Source of the DNA: Glandiceps talaboti
Lineage: Eukaryota > Hemichordata > Enteropneusta > Spengelidae
Direction of reading: 5' to 3'
Length of the DNA: 61,000 nt
NCBI RefSeq assembly: GCF_964340395.1
Contig: NC_135564.1
Location: forward strand, 18,083,431 to 18,144,430
Below, piece by piece: positions 1-15,885 of this stretch. The notes below the pieces were generated by a model. It did not search any database and was not told where the DNA came from. It saw only the letters and a list, made by a program, of their open reading frames with translations. Positions within the stretch are counted from its first letter, which is position 1, and each line of letters begins with the position of its first letter. The position numbers and the translations under genes were made by a program.

Positions 1-163
1 AAACAAAAAAATGCTATAGTGAACATTCAGTTCCTCAGGAAACTTCTGAAGACAAGTTTATAGAGCAAGCACAGAACACCAAGGAAAGTTGATAGACTTC
101 ATTTTGTGCTAACATAATCAATTGTGTGACAACTACTAATCTTTGTATTTGTCCGTTTTCTAG

Positions 164-4684
<4,521 letters not shown>

Positions 4685-4774
4685 AAGGATTTCATGATAA
4701 CTCTGCACTAGCTGTAACTGGAACGTTTTTTGTTGCGTTTTTGATAAATATAATGATTTTACTTATAATATGGT

Positions 4775-5105
4775 ACATCCTGAACAGTACTGAATCACCT
4801 GTGGATAAATGTACTAGTGTAGCTGTACTCATAATATCATACACCCTGAACATTATTGAATCACATGTGGATAAATGTATGTGTGTAGCTGTACTCATAA
4901 TATCGTACACCCTGAACAGTATTGAATCACATGTGGATAAATGTATGTGTGTAGCTGTACTCATAATATTGTACAACCTGAACAGTATTGAATCACATGT
5001 GGATAAATGTACTAGTGTAGCTGTACTCATAATATCATACACCCTGAACAGTACTGAATCACATGTGGATAAATGTACTAGTGTAGCTGTACACATAATA
5101 TGGTA
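4775..5105. repeat. 66-bp tandem repeat, about 5 copies, just 3' of MCM6
   Basis: Five imperfect copies of a 66-bp unit (containing GAATCACATGTGGATAAATG) start about 90 bp after the MCM6 stop, probably inside its 3' UTR. Because 66 is divisible by three, the array makes open frames on both strands that are not genes. An AATAAA at about 5106 directly after the array could be the MCM6 poly(A) signal. Confidence 0.85.
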
Positions 5106-5261
5106 CAATAAATCTAATCCAATTATTTTTGGGTCCGCACCCTAAAATCAGTGTCTAATGCAACCACAATTTCAACCTGTTACTGTACTACTTCTTGATA
5201 CGATCGACCCAAAATTGAAAATAAATAATAATCCAGTTATAGGTAGTGCAGCTTTAACTAT

Positions 5262-5395
5262 GTATTCACTTATTTAATATGACTGTGGTGGCATCCTTAG
5301 TTTCGACAAGCCTTATTTAATATGACTGTGGCATCCTTAGTTTCAACAAGCCTTATTTAATATGACTGTGGCATCCATAGTTTCGACAAGCTAAG
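5262..5395. repeat. Short tandem repeat, 3 copies of about 45-50 bp
   Basis: Three copies of a unit containing TTATTTAATATGACTGTGG and CATCCTTAGTTTCGACAAGC. Non-coding. Confidence 0.75.
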
Positions 5396-8300
5396 ACAGA
5401 CACAATCTAAAATTGTTATTGTGGCATGTGTTCTATAAATGAGCGATAGCAGTGCCTTAGTAGTAATACAACAAATACCATTATAATCACCCTGGAATCA
5501 GGATAATGTAAACACTGAAAGTAAAACACTGCCAAGTTCAGTCGTAATAAAATGGTCTATAGAATTGATCAAAATGAACTTCATACTCGAGGCAGGAATT
5601 TGGAATTCAACATGATGTCAGTGTAACTTGCATTACATCGATTCTTGTTTGTCATGTGAATTTGTACGGTTTTTTTTGTTTTTTTTTGAAAGGCTATGCT
5701 GTGTGTTTGAGATGAAAATTGTAGATATTGCAGAATATATTTAGTAAAGTTTGAGATACGAGTGAATATGCTATTAAATGTTTCCATGGCGTTAACAGAA
5801 AAATGTATATCCCGCTAGTCACTGGCTATAACAGATGTATACATTTGATAAATGAAACAAAAACATACAAAAATGTAGAGAGCAGTTACAACATACAATT
5901 GTATATTTTGTCCTTTTCATGTGTTATTCTTGAATAACCGGTATTGTAGAATATGACATTTTGATAAAAAAAAGTTCATCTATATTCTTACCTTTAGGCC
6001 AGGTATTTTGGTATTTACTAAATTGCTAGTATTGAATAGAATAGTGTTTTGGTGTTTGAAAGAATTATGTTTTCAAATTTTCCTGAAATAAAACAAAAGT
6101 ACAAAATGAGTTTCAGCATGTACTTAATTGTGATGTGTATGTGTGTGATGATGAATGGTCATTGGGTCTATACTTAGGCGGTTAGGTTTGCCATGACAGG
6201 GCGCCCCCACACACAGGCCATTGAGGGCGCCCTCACACACAGGCCAAATCTCTTGACAAAGTGACAGATGTATCTTACAGTGTTTAGATTCACATGTGTA
6301 AGTGAAAATTGTTGAACAACAAATTGTGTTAACATCATGAGTTGACTAGAACTTGATATGAGACAGTCTCTTGTAAGTACACCATAATGATTTGTCTATT
6401 TGTTTGAAAAATTGGGATATTTCCCCTCATCTTTGTTTGACTGAATTGAAATTTCCCAATCGTTTAATTCACATTTTTTCCTTTTAGTCCACTATAATAA
6501 ACCAAGTGTATAGTTATATATTGAAATAAAAGTGTTGTTATTCTGTATATGTCATTTAGCGGTTATCAAAATTCTGGCCATCTTGCCTTTAAATGAATTA
6601 GAGGGACTCAGATTTGGCAAAGTGAGGGCATCAAATTTGGTCAGGGCCATTGATCGATCATGTGGCAATGCATGAAGCTGTGTAAAATACAGAAAAGACA
6701 CTTATTTAATAGCATTCCAGTAGTGGTTTGGCATGATTACTGGTAGTCTATAATACACGTACAATAATATTACAGTGAGAACAGCCTGGTAAATGAGTGG
6801 CACAGTAATGTATCTTCTGCACTCACTTCTGACTGCCCGAAGCAATTTGCAAAAAGCCCTCGCTCCTGTTCTCCAAACCATGAAATCTGTTATCTCTCTG
6901 ACATATTCATATAAAAAGCAAACCATGATAACCATTCAGTATGCCTTCTTAGGACTACAGTTGTAATCAATATCTTTGTAACTTGGATATAAAGACTTGA
7001 GTTGCCAATTGGAAGGCAGTTGTCTGTGCAATACATTCATATATTTGATACCACAAATAGTCAACTTCTTTCAGTACGCTCACATGCTTAGTCCTTGTTC
7101 TGATATCAAGCCATCCTTACAAACCAAATCGTATTTGTAATGACCACTTTATCAGAAATTGGCGAGTACTTCACTTGCTGATTCTGTACTATCCTGTCAG
7201 TATGGCGCCCTCATCCTAATAAGAAGTGGACTTCTTTTGTTTTTACTTGCTATTCTCCAAACGCCACATTTTGACCAGCTGGCCATCACTTAGACTGTAA
7301 GATACATTCCGCCCTCCTCTTTCCCATGTTTGAGGGCGCCGCTTCTCACCATGCCTTACAGACTAGTCATCACTCATTACCAGGAATTCCAACAATGACG
7401 AATCTTTCAGTCTAGCAGATAAATTAGAATATCCACAATCAAAAGTGAGATTATGAAATAAAGTTGGTTTCCAGAATAATACTCCATACTAATATCCTCA
7501 CACTATGACCACCTCTAGTTTCCCCCTACATCTAAGTGATCTACGTACAGTATAGCAGTCTCAGAATTGACACCATGCTACCATGTGGTGGTGGAATTAT
7601 AAAAGTGATATTTTTCACTAGAGGTCTCTGCATATGGGTTGTTTATGCTAGGAATTACTCGGTACTTTGGAGAAAATGTTATACTGGCACGAGTGTGGTT
7701 GAAGTCATGGAGTTTGCCTTTTGGTAAACTCCATGTTATGCAATCACACATTTCACTTTCTATTTGAAAATCGTGAAAAAAAAATCACAAAAAGTGAAGA
7801 AAAATAAACAAAAAACAACAGAAACCTGACTTTGACATGCCATGTTTGACTGCACTACCATAGTTCATGTGAGAAGTAAATCAAGCAAAGCAGCAAGGTT
7901 CATTTTTAACATAACTTCATTGATAGAGAAATCCGAAAGAAGGTGAAAATGTTGTCTGTAAGACACAGTGTATCATGCTGATCTATCAGTCACAAAAAAT
8001 GCCTGGTTAGGGCTGAACAACACAAAGTATCTTAAAGTCCGGTGAATATGTAGCTAGTAAGGAATGCCGTGATGTAGAGCTCTCACACATCAGTCAACCA
8101 CCAGATCAGAGAGGGCGGGTAGAGCAGCACAGTGTATCTTGCAGTCCAGTGAATGTGTGTCAGTAAGGAATGCTGTGATGTAGCGCCCTCATGCATCAAT
8201 TAACCACCAGAGCAGACCGGTGAGTGTAGAACAGTATGATGTATCTTGCAGTCCAGCCAAAATGACGTGTTTACAGTTAGTATGGTGGTACGAGAACACA

Positions 8301-10682
8301 ACAAAGACATTTTATTACCTTCGGTAATTTCAGTATGTTTATTCAGATATATTACATTGGCCAGGATACATTGCTACTATAGAAAGTATACTGTTCACAA
8401 AGTAACACAGACAGCTACTGAAACTACAATTGTAACGTGTACACAGTTACAAAATAAGGATATGTAATATGCAGACTTAGTTTTCAAAATGTTTATAATA
8501 ATCTCTGTTATATTCTTGACTGGGACATTTGGGTCTTTGAAATTTACTGAAAAACGTATTACACAAATCATCTCTTAGATACAAGTTTGTGAATCATTTG
8601 TACCATTGGTCAGACTTGCTATGTTGAAGAAAAATGTACTGGGAAGGCTAAGACAACAAAATTATTTCAGTACATAGATTGCCGATTTTCACTTTTCACA
8701 TTTGTTTTCACTTCAGTGGCCTTGTACAAACATGTTGGGAGCTAACAAATAATGTCACCCAATGGCCATAGATACCTAGATCTAGTCCTATGCACGTTAC
8801 AATCATCTCCACCGTATAGTCAAATGGATTTCTCCAGCACAGAATTTCGTTTTTACTACCAACAGCAATAGTTGGAGTGTTGGTATAAACATGATGACCT
8901 TATTGCATCCTCATGTCACTTATGTTCAAACTGGAGGTTGAAGTCGTAGTAAACTGAACAAAGTAACCAATTACAACCTCTTGTCAGTGTGTAATGGATT
9001 ACTACTGACATGCGCTGTTCATCCTTGCCCCAGTAAATTAAATCCTCTTTCTCCCAACTTGTATTTAGATGTGTACAATTATTTCCTTGGGAGAAGAGGA
9101 CTATGCTAAATTTTTAAAATAGAATTTGCCCATTTGACTATACATTACAAACATGTTTTTAGAGTAGTTTCAGTGTGTCTGTCCATAGATCCTCATTTTA
9201 TCTTAACAAGTTTACAGTAAACTTTCTGTAGTAGTAAGGCGAGTGTATATGGGTAGATGCATCCTTGGCATTATTCATCTCCTAAATATTAATCTACATT
9301 TTGTTATGTATTACAGGTGAAATATACACGTTGTCAAGACACCATGATGTTCTTTTGTTATAGTTGTGAATTTTGTGTTTTGTGATTGGCAGTTAGGATA
9401 TGGAGGTAGACCATGGAACTTGTCACCATTCTGTATCACCTCTACATAGCAATTCTACCTATATAACATGGTCATATATATGTCTTTGTTATGGAAACAC
9501 AGCTTTTCTCTACAGACATAATTTATGACTGATTCAAATGCTAATGTTTGCCACAGTTTTGTTCAGGGAGAACACCACTCAAGGAAATGAAATCATTTTC
9601 ATGAACTATGGGTTAGGGTATAGACACTCAGACTCATGAATATTCAGTGTTCAATTTGAATATATTATTTCTGCGGACTCCCATGATGCAATAGACTATA
9701 GCAAAGATACCCTTTAAAGGCACAAGACCGACTTGATGCTTCTCTGAAATCGAAGTAATTGTAGATAATGTAACTAACATCATGAATGATTCTCCAGATC
9801 CCATAGTTTATGAAACTGTCTCTATTTCATGGAATGGCGTTTCCCTTTTAAAGGAGATAAGTAGGTAAAATCTACAAGAGTGCCAAAGATTTTTTACTGA
9901 GGTTCCCCATCAAAAGGTACAAGGTATAGAAACCTATGCAAGTTTTAGCAAACTTCTGCCTTGTGTCAATTGCATGCATGCATTCCAAGCTATTTTCAAA
10001 AAAAATATCCAGAGCTGCCAACTTTATGAGACACTTCCTTGAACCTTGACAACATGCCATTTAGGAAAAAAAAACAAAGGTAAAATAAGTAAACCTGTGA
10101 GGTCAGTGATTTACATGTAAACACACAGATTCCTGATCAAGTCACTTACATGTACACAACAAGTAAGTTGTGAATGGTGTCATTTATTTAACAAGTCTGC
10201 ATATATTGTATATAACAATCACAACTATAAGGCTACATCTAGTTCCATCAAACATTCAAACACAGTCCTTCTTCTGTAACTTTTTCTATAAAACAAGTAT
10301 AAATCTTCTTCCTCTCCAGAAATTTCATCCGCTCCTGCAGCAATATATCATTTCAATCTGAGTTTGTAAACTGCACCAGCTAGTCTCAAGTAATTTGATT
10401 GGCTATCCATGATATTGCTTTCATTGGGGACATTTCTGAGCCAATCGTTAACAGTCTTCCATAGTCAGTTCTCTGATGAACACAGTCCAAAAGTGCAGTG
10501 AGGAAAAGTCTCAGTTGTACTGTCGCTATGATTTGGACTCTTTGGAATCAAAAGTTTCATCTAAGAATGTCTCCTGTCGTACAGCAAACATTGAGTATGC
10601 ATCTAACAACTGAGTTAAGGAGAATGCAATGAGATCCATGAATCTAGGCTCAAGAAACCTTTCTCATCAAGTCTTAAAGGGA
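5396..10682. other. Intergenic stretch without recognisable genes
   Basis: Between MCM6 and the repeats that precede COA3 I see no protein of recognisable family, no spliced exon set and no RNA gene. Base composition is AT-rich with scattered short C-rich patches, for example 6200-6245 with a twice-repeated CACACACAGGCCA. Only the tandem repeat at 7.98-8.26 kb stands out. Unrecognised UTR exons or enhancers cannot be excluded by eye. Confidence 0.5.
7980..8260. repeat. Degenerate tandem repeat, about 2.3 copies
   Basis: The segment containing AAGGAATGCYGTGATGTAG and the phrase GTATCTTGCAGTCCAG is repeated with a period of about 110-115 bp and several mismatches. Non-coding. Confidence 0.65.
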
Positions 10683-11012
10683 CATGATCTGCAACTTGCA
10701 AGTATTTTTTGGTCATCTTTGTTTCCAAATAAAAGGTTACTTATATTTTACCCTTCACTATTACTTGTTTGAGTAGTCACTGGCAACACTCCCACCATAT
10801 TAACTGATGTGACACTGCATTCTCATACTCTATGAATAAAATGATGTCATTGTATATTAGGCTACAGTATCACAGCAGGTTATAAGGCATGTGTTTTGCT
10901 AGTGTCTGCTGGTTTTTAGACAAGTGATAGTGAATAGTGAATGGTAAAATATAAGTAACCTTTTATTTGGAAACAAAAAATGATGAAAAATGCTCAGGAG
11001 TTGCAGACCATA
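10683..11012. repeat. Inverted-repeat element (MITE-like), about 330 bp
   Basis: Two arms of about 85 bp are mutually complementary: 10683-10772 and about 10925-11012. The shared core reads TTTGTTTCCAAATAAAAGG followed by a TTACTTATATTTTACC motif. The ends read TGATCTGCAACT and, complemented, TGGTCTGCAACT. The loop is about 150 bp. No ORF of interest. A non-autonomous DNA transposon is the simplest reading, but I could not fix a target-site duplication. Confidence 0.7.
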
Positions 11013-11295
11013 TTGGGCTGATACTGGTACTAACCCATCAAGTAGCTAACATGTTCTGGTCACTGTGTTGGTGCCAGCCTTGTGTTAACATAGAGCTGGT
11101 ATTGGCATTAACCTTTCCAGTTGCTATCACAAACTGGCGAGATTTTAATGCTAGCCTACAGTGTTTAATATCATGATGATGACTTGGTACTAGTACCGAA
11201 CTAATCGTTGATACTAGTAGTCCACTTAGAAAGACACAGGTGACTTGACCTGTATTTCCACAGCAAATTTCATCACAAATTCACATGAAGAAGAT

Positions 11296-11650
11296 TCTTT
11301 ACAGTGACCATATGGATGAGGATTTGGAATTTATTTTGGATTTTTAATTTACAAAACAATGCTATAATGGCTTCCTACTTCAAAACCAAATGTGAAAAAC
11401 ATATACCAAGTCTGTCTTTGTAACTCAATACATTGCAAAAGACTAATAAATGTGTAAAATGTTTGTTATTGTATGTACAGGAACTAACTTTTTACACATA
11501 TCTTAGCTTTTTCCGATGTACTGAGTGCCAGTTACAAACACATTATGTTGTTTTACATTCATTTTTCAAGTAGGAAATCATGGTGAACTTGCTTTATGTG
11601 AATTAAAAATCCAAAATGAATGCCAAATCCTCATCCATATGGCCACTTCA
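11296..11650. repeat. Second inverted-repeat element (MITE-like), about 355 bp
   Basis: Arms 11296-11380 and about 11565-11650 are complementary, sharing CCATATGGATGAGGATTTGG and then TTTTGGATTTTTAATT. It differs in sequence from the element 600 bp upstream. No coding potential. The superfamily is not identifiable. Confidence 0.7.
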
Positions 11651-12178
11651 AATACTAATTTTACAGATGATTCTCCATGCATTGAATAGAGTATAGACAC
11701 TTATGTAAAGCTGCAATAATTGTAGGCTATCCTTAATTCCACAGTAGAACTATAGATATACAACCAATTTAAAAACAAAAGTGCTTGCTTGTGCTAAAGA
11801 AAAATGAGACAATAGCATTAATAGGAAAGGTGAGTAAATTGTGTTTAGATCAATAGATCACATAATACACGTAGGGGCTGTTCTAAATCTTCAACACAGA
11901 TATGTCCTGCATTGACTTTCCACACCATTATTATTTTTTTTATCTCCAAAAAGTTGTTTTATTCAGTGTATCCAGCTTGGTGATGGTACAGGAATTAGAC
12001 AGCAAGGAATCACAGAGTTGTATCAGAAGTTGAGGGACAACTCATTTTCAAATGTATGAAACATGAGTGAAGCAGATCTGTCCTGCCAGTCTGATAGAAA
12101 AGTTACAAACTGGAACTACAAATGTATATGTATAAAAGTGCAGTATATGGTTTTGGGGATTTGGTTACAATAAACTAA

Positions 12179-12530
12179 TGCATGAGTCAATGTAATGCCA
12201 GAGGGACCCCCACCTCGGGCGATACGGGACAAATGTGGGGGATTAGACTGTTTTTGCCATTAAACAATGCCCGAGGGGGTGGGGCAATTGCCTCATATTG
12301 ACCTCCCTAGTCATTTTCACGGACGTAAAAGAGTGGTTGTGTGTCAGTCAGAATTTTTTAATGCCCCACCCATTGGGGTGGGGGAAATGTTGGGAGTTTT
12401 ACTTGTTTTAGGTGGGGATTTTTCAGAATGTCTTGCCCCAGGGGGTGGGGCATTTGACAAATTTTATGAGACTAATTTCCAAATCCCCCACTATGCCCCG
12501 AGGTGGGAGGGGTTGACATTGACTCGTGCA
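12179..12530. mobile_element. 352-bp MITE with about 40-bp TIRs and TAA duplication (Harbinger-like?)
   Basis: Ends TGCATGAGTCAATGT and, complemented from the right, TGCACGAGTCAATGT, continuing into matching C-rich CCCACCTCGGG blocks. Flanking TAA at 12176-12178 and 12531-12533 could be a 3-bp TSD. That is typical of PIF/Harbinger elements, so the superfamily is an inference from the TSD alone. The GC-rich body contains several GGGGTGGGG blocks. An 88-codon open frame across it looks incidental. Confidence 0.65.
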
Positions 12531-12614
12531 TAAATAAATGCTAGAATTATTGCAGCTACCACACGTATGTCAATGTATTTTGTTTAAGGGGCATTAGTTG
12601 ACAAGTAAAATCTA

Positions 12615-12745
12615 TCACAGCACAACCCCCCCCCCCCCTACTTTTCTACACCCCACTCATGTTACTCAACCTCATAGACTCGTGGTGCAAAAGGTAAGTG
12701 CGTACATGATAAAACATTACCAAATGGGGGGGGGGGGGGGTAAAT
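12615..12745. repeat. Opposed poly-C and poly-G tracts
   Basis: A run of about 14 C at 12626 and a run of about 16 G at 12726 lie roughly 90 bp apart and are complementary, so the region could form a stem. No gene. Confidence 0.7.
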
Positions 12746-13110
12746 CGAAACTACAGTGACGCATAGATCCATGAGTGACGCAACCGACTAATACAGACGT
12801 TGTGGGACTCTGTCTGATGTACAAACACATTCTCACATAAATTCACCAACTAGATTTGTCATACAATATAATTTGGCGCCATTCATTGACAGATAATCAC
12901 ATTCTGGGTCTCAAATACGTTCTAATGCACAAACCCACGTGTTCCCACACGTGCTGTTCTGAGCAGTGAGCAAATTTACAACTCTGAACTTTGAAGGGTG
13001 TCTCTGTTCTCAACTAACATACACACGCAAAGTTGATAGTGTGTAAACACTGGTGACAACATGAATTAATCTACAAAATGTTTTAAATGATTGCCCTGAA
13101 ACTAGGACAT

Positions 13111-13377
13111 CTAGGAACTCGCAGTGTCACCGAATGTGTGTTGCATAAATATCACAGTGTACGTGCAAAGGATACATACTCCGACCACCGCCGTTGCAAT
13201 TAAACATCCAACTATTGTATTTCTCTTGAAGTATTTAGCACGAAGTTTCTGTTTCATGAGATCGCTGTGTCGTTTGGTCATCTGTTGTACAAATTCCATA
13301 TCGTCTGGACTTATCTGATCACGAGAAAAGTCCACTCGCCTCATAACTTCAGGTGGTTTGTTTCTGGAGTCCGCCAT
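13111..13377 (-). CDS. COA3: COA3-like cytochrome c oxidase assembly factor, single coding exon
   Basis: Predicted 88-residue protein. COA3 (CCDC56) is an inner-mitochondrial-membrane protein that binds newly made COX1 during complex IV assembly. Residues 12-30 (RRVDFSRDQISPDDMEFVQ) resemble the family's RIDPTREKLTPEQL-type start. A basic stretch (KLRAKYFKRN) then precedes one hydrophobic segment at about residues 52-74, and a short tail follows. The length is close to that of insect COA3 proteins (mid-80s) and shorter than the vertebrate ones. The first ATG is used. It sits in an AAGATGGCGG box and an NRF-1 palindrome lies 20 bp upstream, both common at nuclear genes for mitochondrial proteins. 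The family call rests on overall pattern, not a strong motif. A further 3' exon is possible but not needed. Confidence 0.75.
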   Translation of the reverse strand: MADSRNKPPEVMRRVDFSRDQISPDDMEFVQQMTKRHSDLMKQKLRAKYFKRNTIVGCLIATAVVGVCILCTYTVIFMQHTFGDTASS

Positions 13378-13378
13378 C
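13366..13378 (-). promoter_or_regulatory. YY1-type box overlapping the COA3 start codon
   Basis: On the minus strand the start codon is embedded in AAAGATGGCGGAC, matching the AAGATGGCGG core bound by YY1 in animal promoters and 5' UTRs. Function is inferred from the motif and position. Confidence 0.55.
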
Positions 13379-13396
13379 TTTGTAGGTGATATAACT

Positions 13397-13407
13397 TGCG
13401 CATGCGC
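13397..13407. promoter_or_regulatory. NRF-1 palindrome upstream of COA3
   Basis: TGCGCATGCGC fits the NRF-1 consensus (YGCGCAYGCGCR) and lies 20 bp upstream of the COA3 ATG. NRF-1 drives nuclear genes for respiratory-chain proteins in animals, so the site supports the mitochondrial assignment. It is the only full palindrome of this kind that I found in the window. Confidence 0.65.
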
Positions 13408-13615
13408 CCATGTTACATCTTAAATTTACGAAATACTGAGCTAGCCAAGAGATCAAGACAAGTCACTGGGTAAATTGGCCAAACTAAATTTTACTCACAA
13501 ATAAATTTTGCGCTTCACATTTGAAAAAAAAAATGTTTCAATGGACGAGAATCGTTCGTGTGTTACCTCTTACGTCACGAGGTCAAGAGGTCAAACGCCA
13601 TATACAGAAAGACAA

Positions 13616-13624
13616 ATACCATTA
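13616..13624. repeat. Target-site duplication, left, of TIR element copy 1
   Basis: ATACCATTA here is repeated exactly at 19669-19677, immediately outside the two element ends. This fixes the element borders and gives a 9-bp TSD. Confidence 0.93.
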
Positions 13625-13809
13625 ACGAGTGTGAAGCTACCATCATATTCATATTCATATTCACTTTCAAAAGTTGACCCCTAAGCTCAATCTCAATATG
13701 ATGATGGCTTCACACGTTCATCATCAGATTCGAAGTCTTCCGAATGGGTACGAATGCGAGTTCGGCAAATCACATAAAACCGTCATTGGCAGGTTGAAAT
13801 CATGCGATT

Positions 13810-15697
13810 GTGATTACTTTTCACTTGAATTGCATGGATTTGCATGCTCCCTTTTTATTTTTGCCAGAGTATCCAATTTGCTCCATGAATTACTGTTGTC
13901 ATGGACCATTATTTTTTAACAGCAGCAAGTTCGAATCTGTTGATGACAGTCCGGTTGTTGGTGATTTCTCTACTCACATCGACGAGCGAGCAAGCATAGT
14001 TGAGATCATGGAAAGGTAAATATATCAGTCGAGTTGATTTCTTACATTAGCTTTCATAAGATCAGTTGTTACTTGGCGAAAACATTCGTGGGCTAAGCCT
14101 TTCGTCACGATCGAGGTCTCATCACGGAAAGTAGTTGTACTTTGCGGGTTGCAATACTCCCATGATCTTTGTTTTTGTTTACAACTTACAAGCAAATATT
14201 ACATCATGTAGTGGTTGATGTACTAATACTATACTTGTAATTGTTCAGTTCCCCTCAGACCAGTGTTTTGGCCGTAACTAATAGTTACTATTAGGACTAA
14301 CCTATATGAAAGGAGCCAGCTGGTCCTTCATGTAATTATCTGAACATACCTACAACTTGAAAAGTATTGTATTTTGAAAATGTATGTTGATTCACAGACA
14401 GTGGAGCACTGTCTATGGTTGATTGTTGCTCTACATCATCATGTTACCCTTAAAGTTCAACATACGCGATGACCACTTAACAGTATTGTTGTGTGTACAT
14501 CTACGATCATAAAGTTACATTGTAATGATTCCATTTTGTAACCGCAAACAACATAAACATGATTTCTTCTTTTTGGTGCTACATTAGCTGGTGAAAATCC
14601 AATGATAAGAACAATGCTACAACTCAAACTGAACTTCCTGTTTTTGTATCTGCTCACATGAATGAATTATTTTCATTCATAGCATAGAATGATTTTGATA
14701 AATTAATCAAAAAGATTTTAACACATAGATAATACCTCTGAACTGTTCGACTGTAATTCTTGTATGCTTTGGAATCTAACTCATCACGAAGCAGTTTCAT
14801 AGCACACATTTGCACTTTTTCACATTTTTCAATCACTTGACTGAAGTATTAGAATGACAGAAGAATACCATGAAATCCACATCATATGATAAACATACAA
14901 ATTATTACATTATACAAGATTTCTGATACTAATGTGGCTATTGTATTGGTGTACTGTTATTTTATACATACTTTGAAAAAAGTTTTACATTTCAAATATT
15001 ATCCTTATTTTTGTAGAATCACTCAATGGCATGTTCTAAACAAAACTCTATGTACATATTTAATCAATAATCATCTGATAACGTTTCATGCTGAAATATA
15101 TTATAAGGAACAACTACCCTGAATAACCTGATAATGAGAAAGGAATTTCATGTACATTTTTATTATATGTCACATATGTTGGACCACCCCATTATGCATT
15201 GTTTTGTTCAGTTTCCATAACAAGTTCAACTACTAGGCTTCAAAATATTTATGTATACTAGTACATTGACAGATATCACTAAGTCATCAAAAAGTGAGAA
15301 AGAGGGAGAGGCAAGAGAGTGGAGGGGCAAGGGGAGATATATTAAAGGGAGGGAGGGGAGACAGACAGAGAAACAAGTGCTTACAGTGAAGTTACACTCT
15401 ATGTAATTTCTCAACCAAAGAAACATTGTAATGTTTATTTATTACTACAAAGTTGTTCTAAAATCATGTCACATTCAGTTACATAGAAGTAAAGTAGTTC
15501 TGGAGGAGTGTGTCCTCAACAAAGACTTGTATTTTTTCCCATTAACCAGTCAAAATTATAGACAAACACTGTATGTGCAAAAAAGCAGAATTTGGTTTTA
15601 TTAAGGATTGGTTTCATTGAATTAATAGATGTCATATTTTCTTGCCTTTTTCAGGAATCAAGATGTACCAGAGTTACTGGTTGTGCAAGATGGTTGA
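13810..15697 (+). CDS. Candidate two-exon gene starting in the left TIR of copy 1
   Basis: Exon 1 (13810-14015) encodes 68 residues from an ATG inside the left TIR and ends at GAAAG|GTAAAT. After a 1.6-kb intron with a TTTTTCAG acceptor, exon 2 (15655-15697) continues in frame for 13 residues (NQDVPELLVVQDG) to TGA. AATAAA at 16364 is followed by a TATT run. The predicted 82-residue product matches no family I recognise. Copy 2 preserves the arrangement (33720-33925 and 35574-35616). It could be a captured host 3' exon, a remnant of a transposase, or chance. Its support is the conserved splice signals only. Confidence 0.3.
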
Positions 15698-15854
15698 TTT
15701 GTAAAAGTGTGAGTGCAGCGAGCCAGACTAAAGCTATTAACTAGGGTAGCAGTAAATTATAATTTATTATTGCAGATATAGGTCATAAATAATAGGACAT
15801 TGATGTAAGTCTATGCTCACAGTAGGCTCATGTTTCTGATGGGAAGGATTGAGA

Positions 15855-15885
15855 GAGCTAGCGAGGGGGGGGGGGGGGCTCCCGC
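15855..15885. repeat. Poly-G tract in element copy 1
   Basis: About 14 consecutive G. The same tract is present in copy 2 near 35788. Confidence 0.8.

Noticed and set aside
4692-5145. Overlapping 138- and 134-codon frames with a 22-residue periodic sequence on both strands
   Set aside because: The 66-bp tandem repeat is a multiple of three, so open frames arise by periodicity. The array lies in the MCM6 3' region.
12267-12533. 88-codon GC-rich frame
   Set aside because: It lies wholly within the 352-bp MITE and is composed of its repeated GGGGTGGGG blocks.
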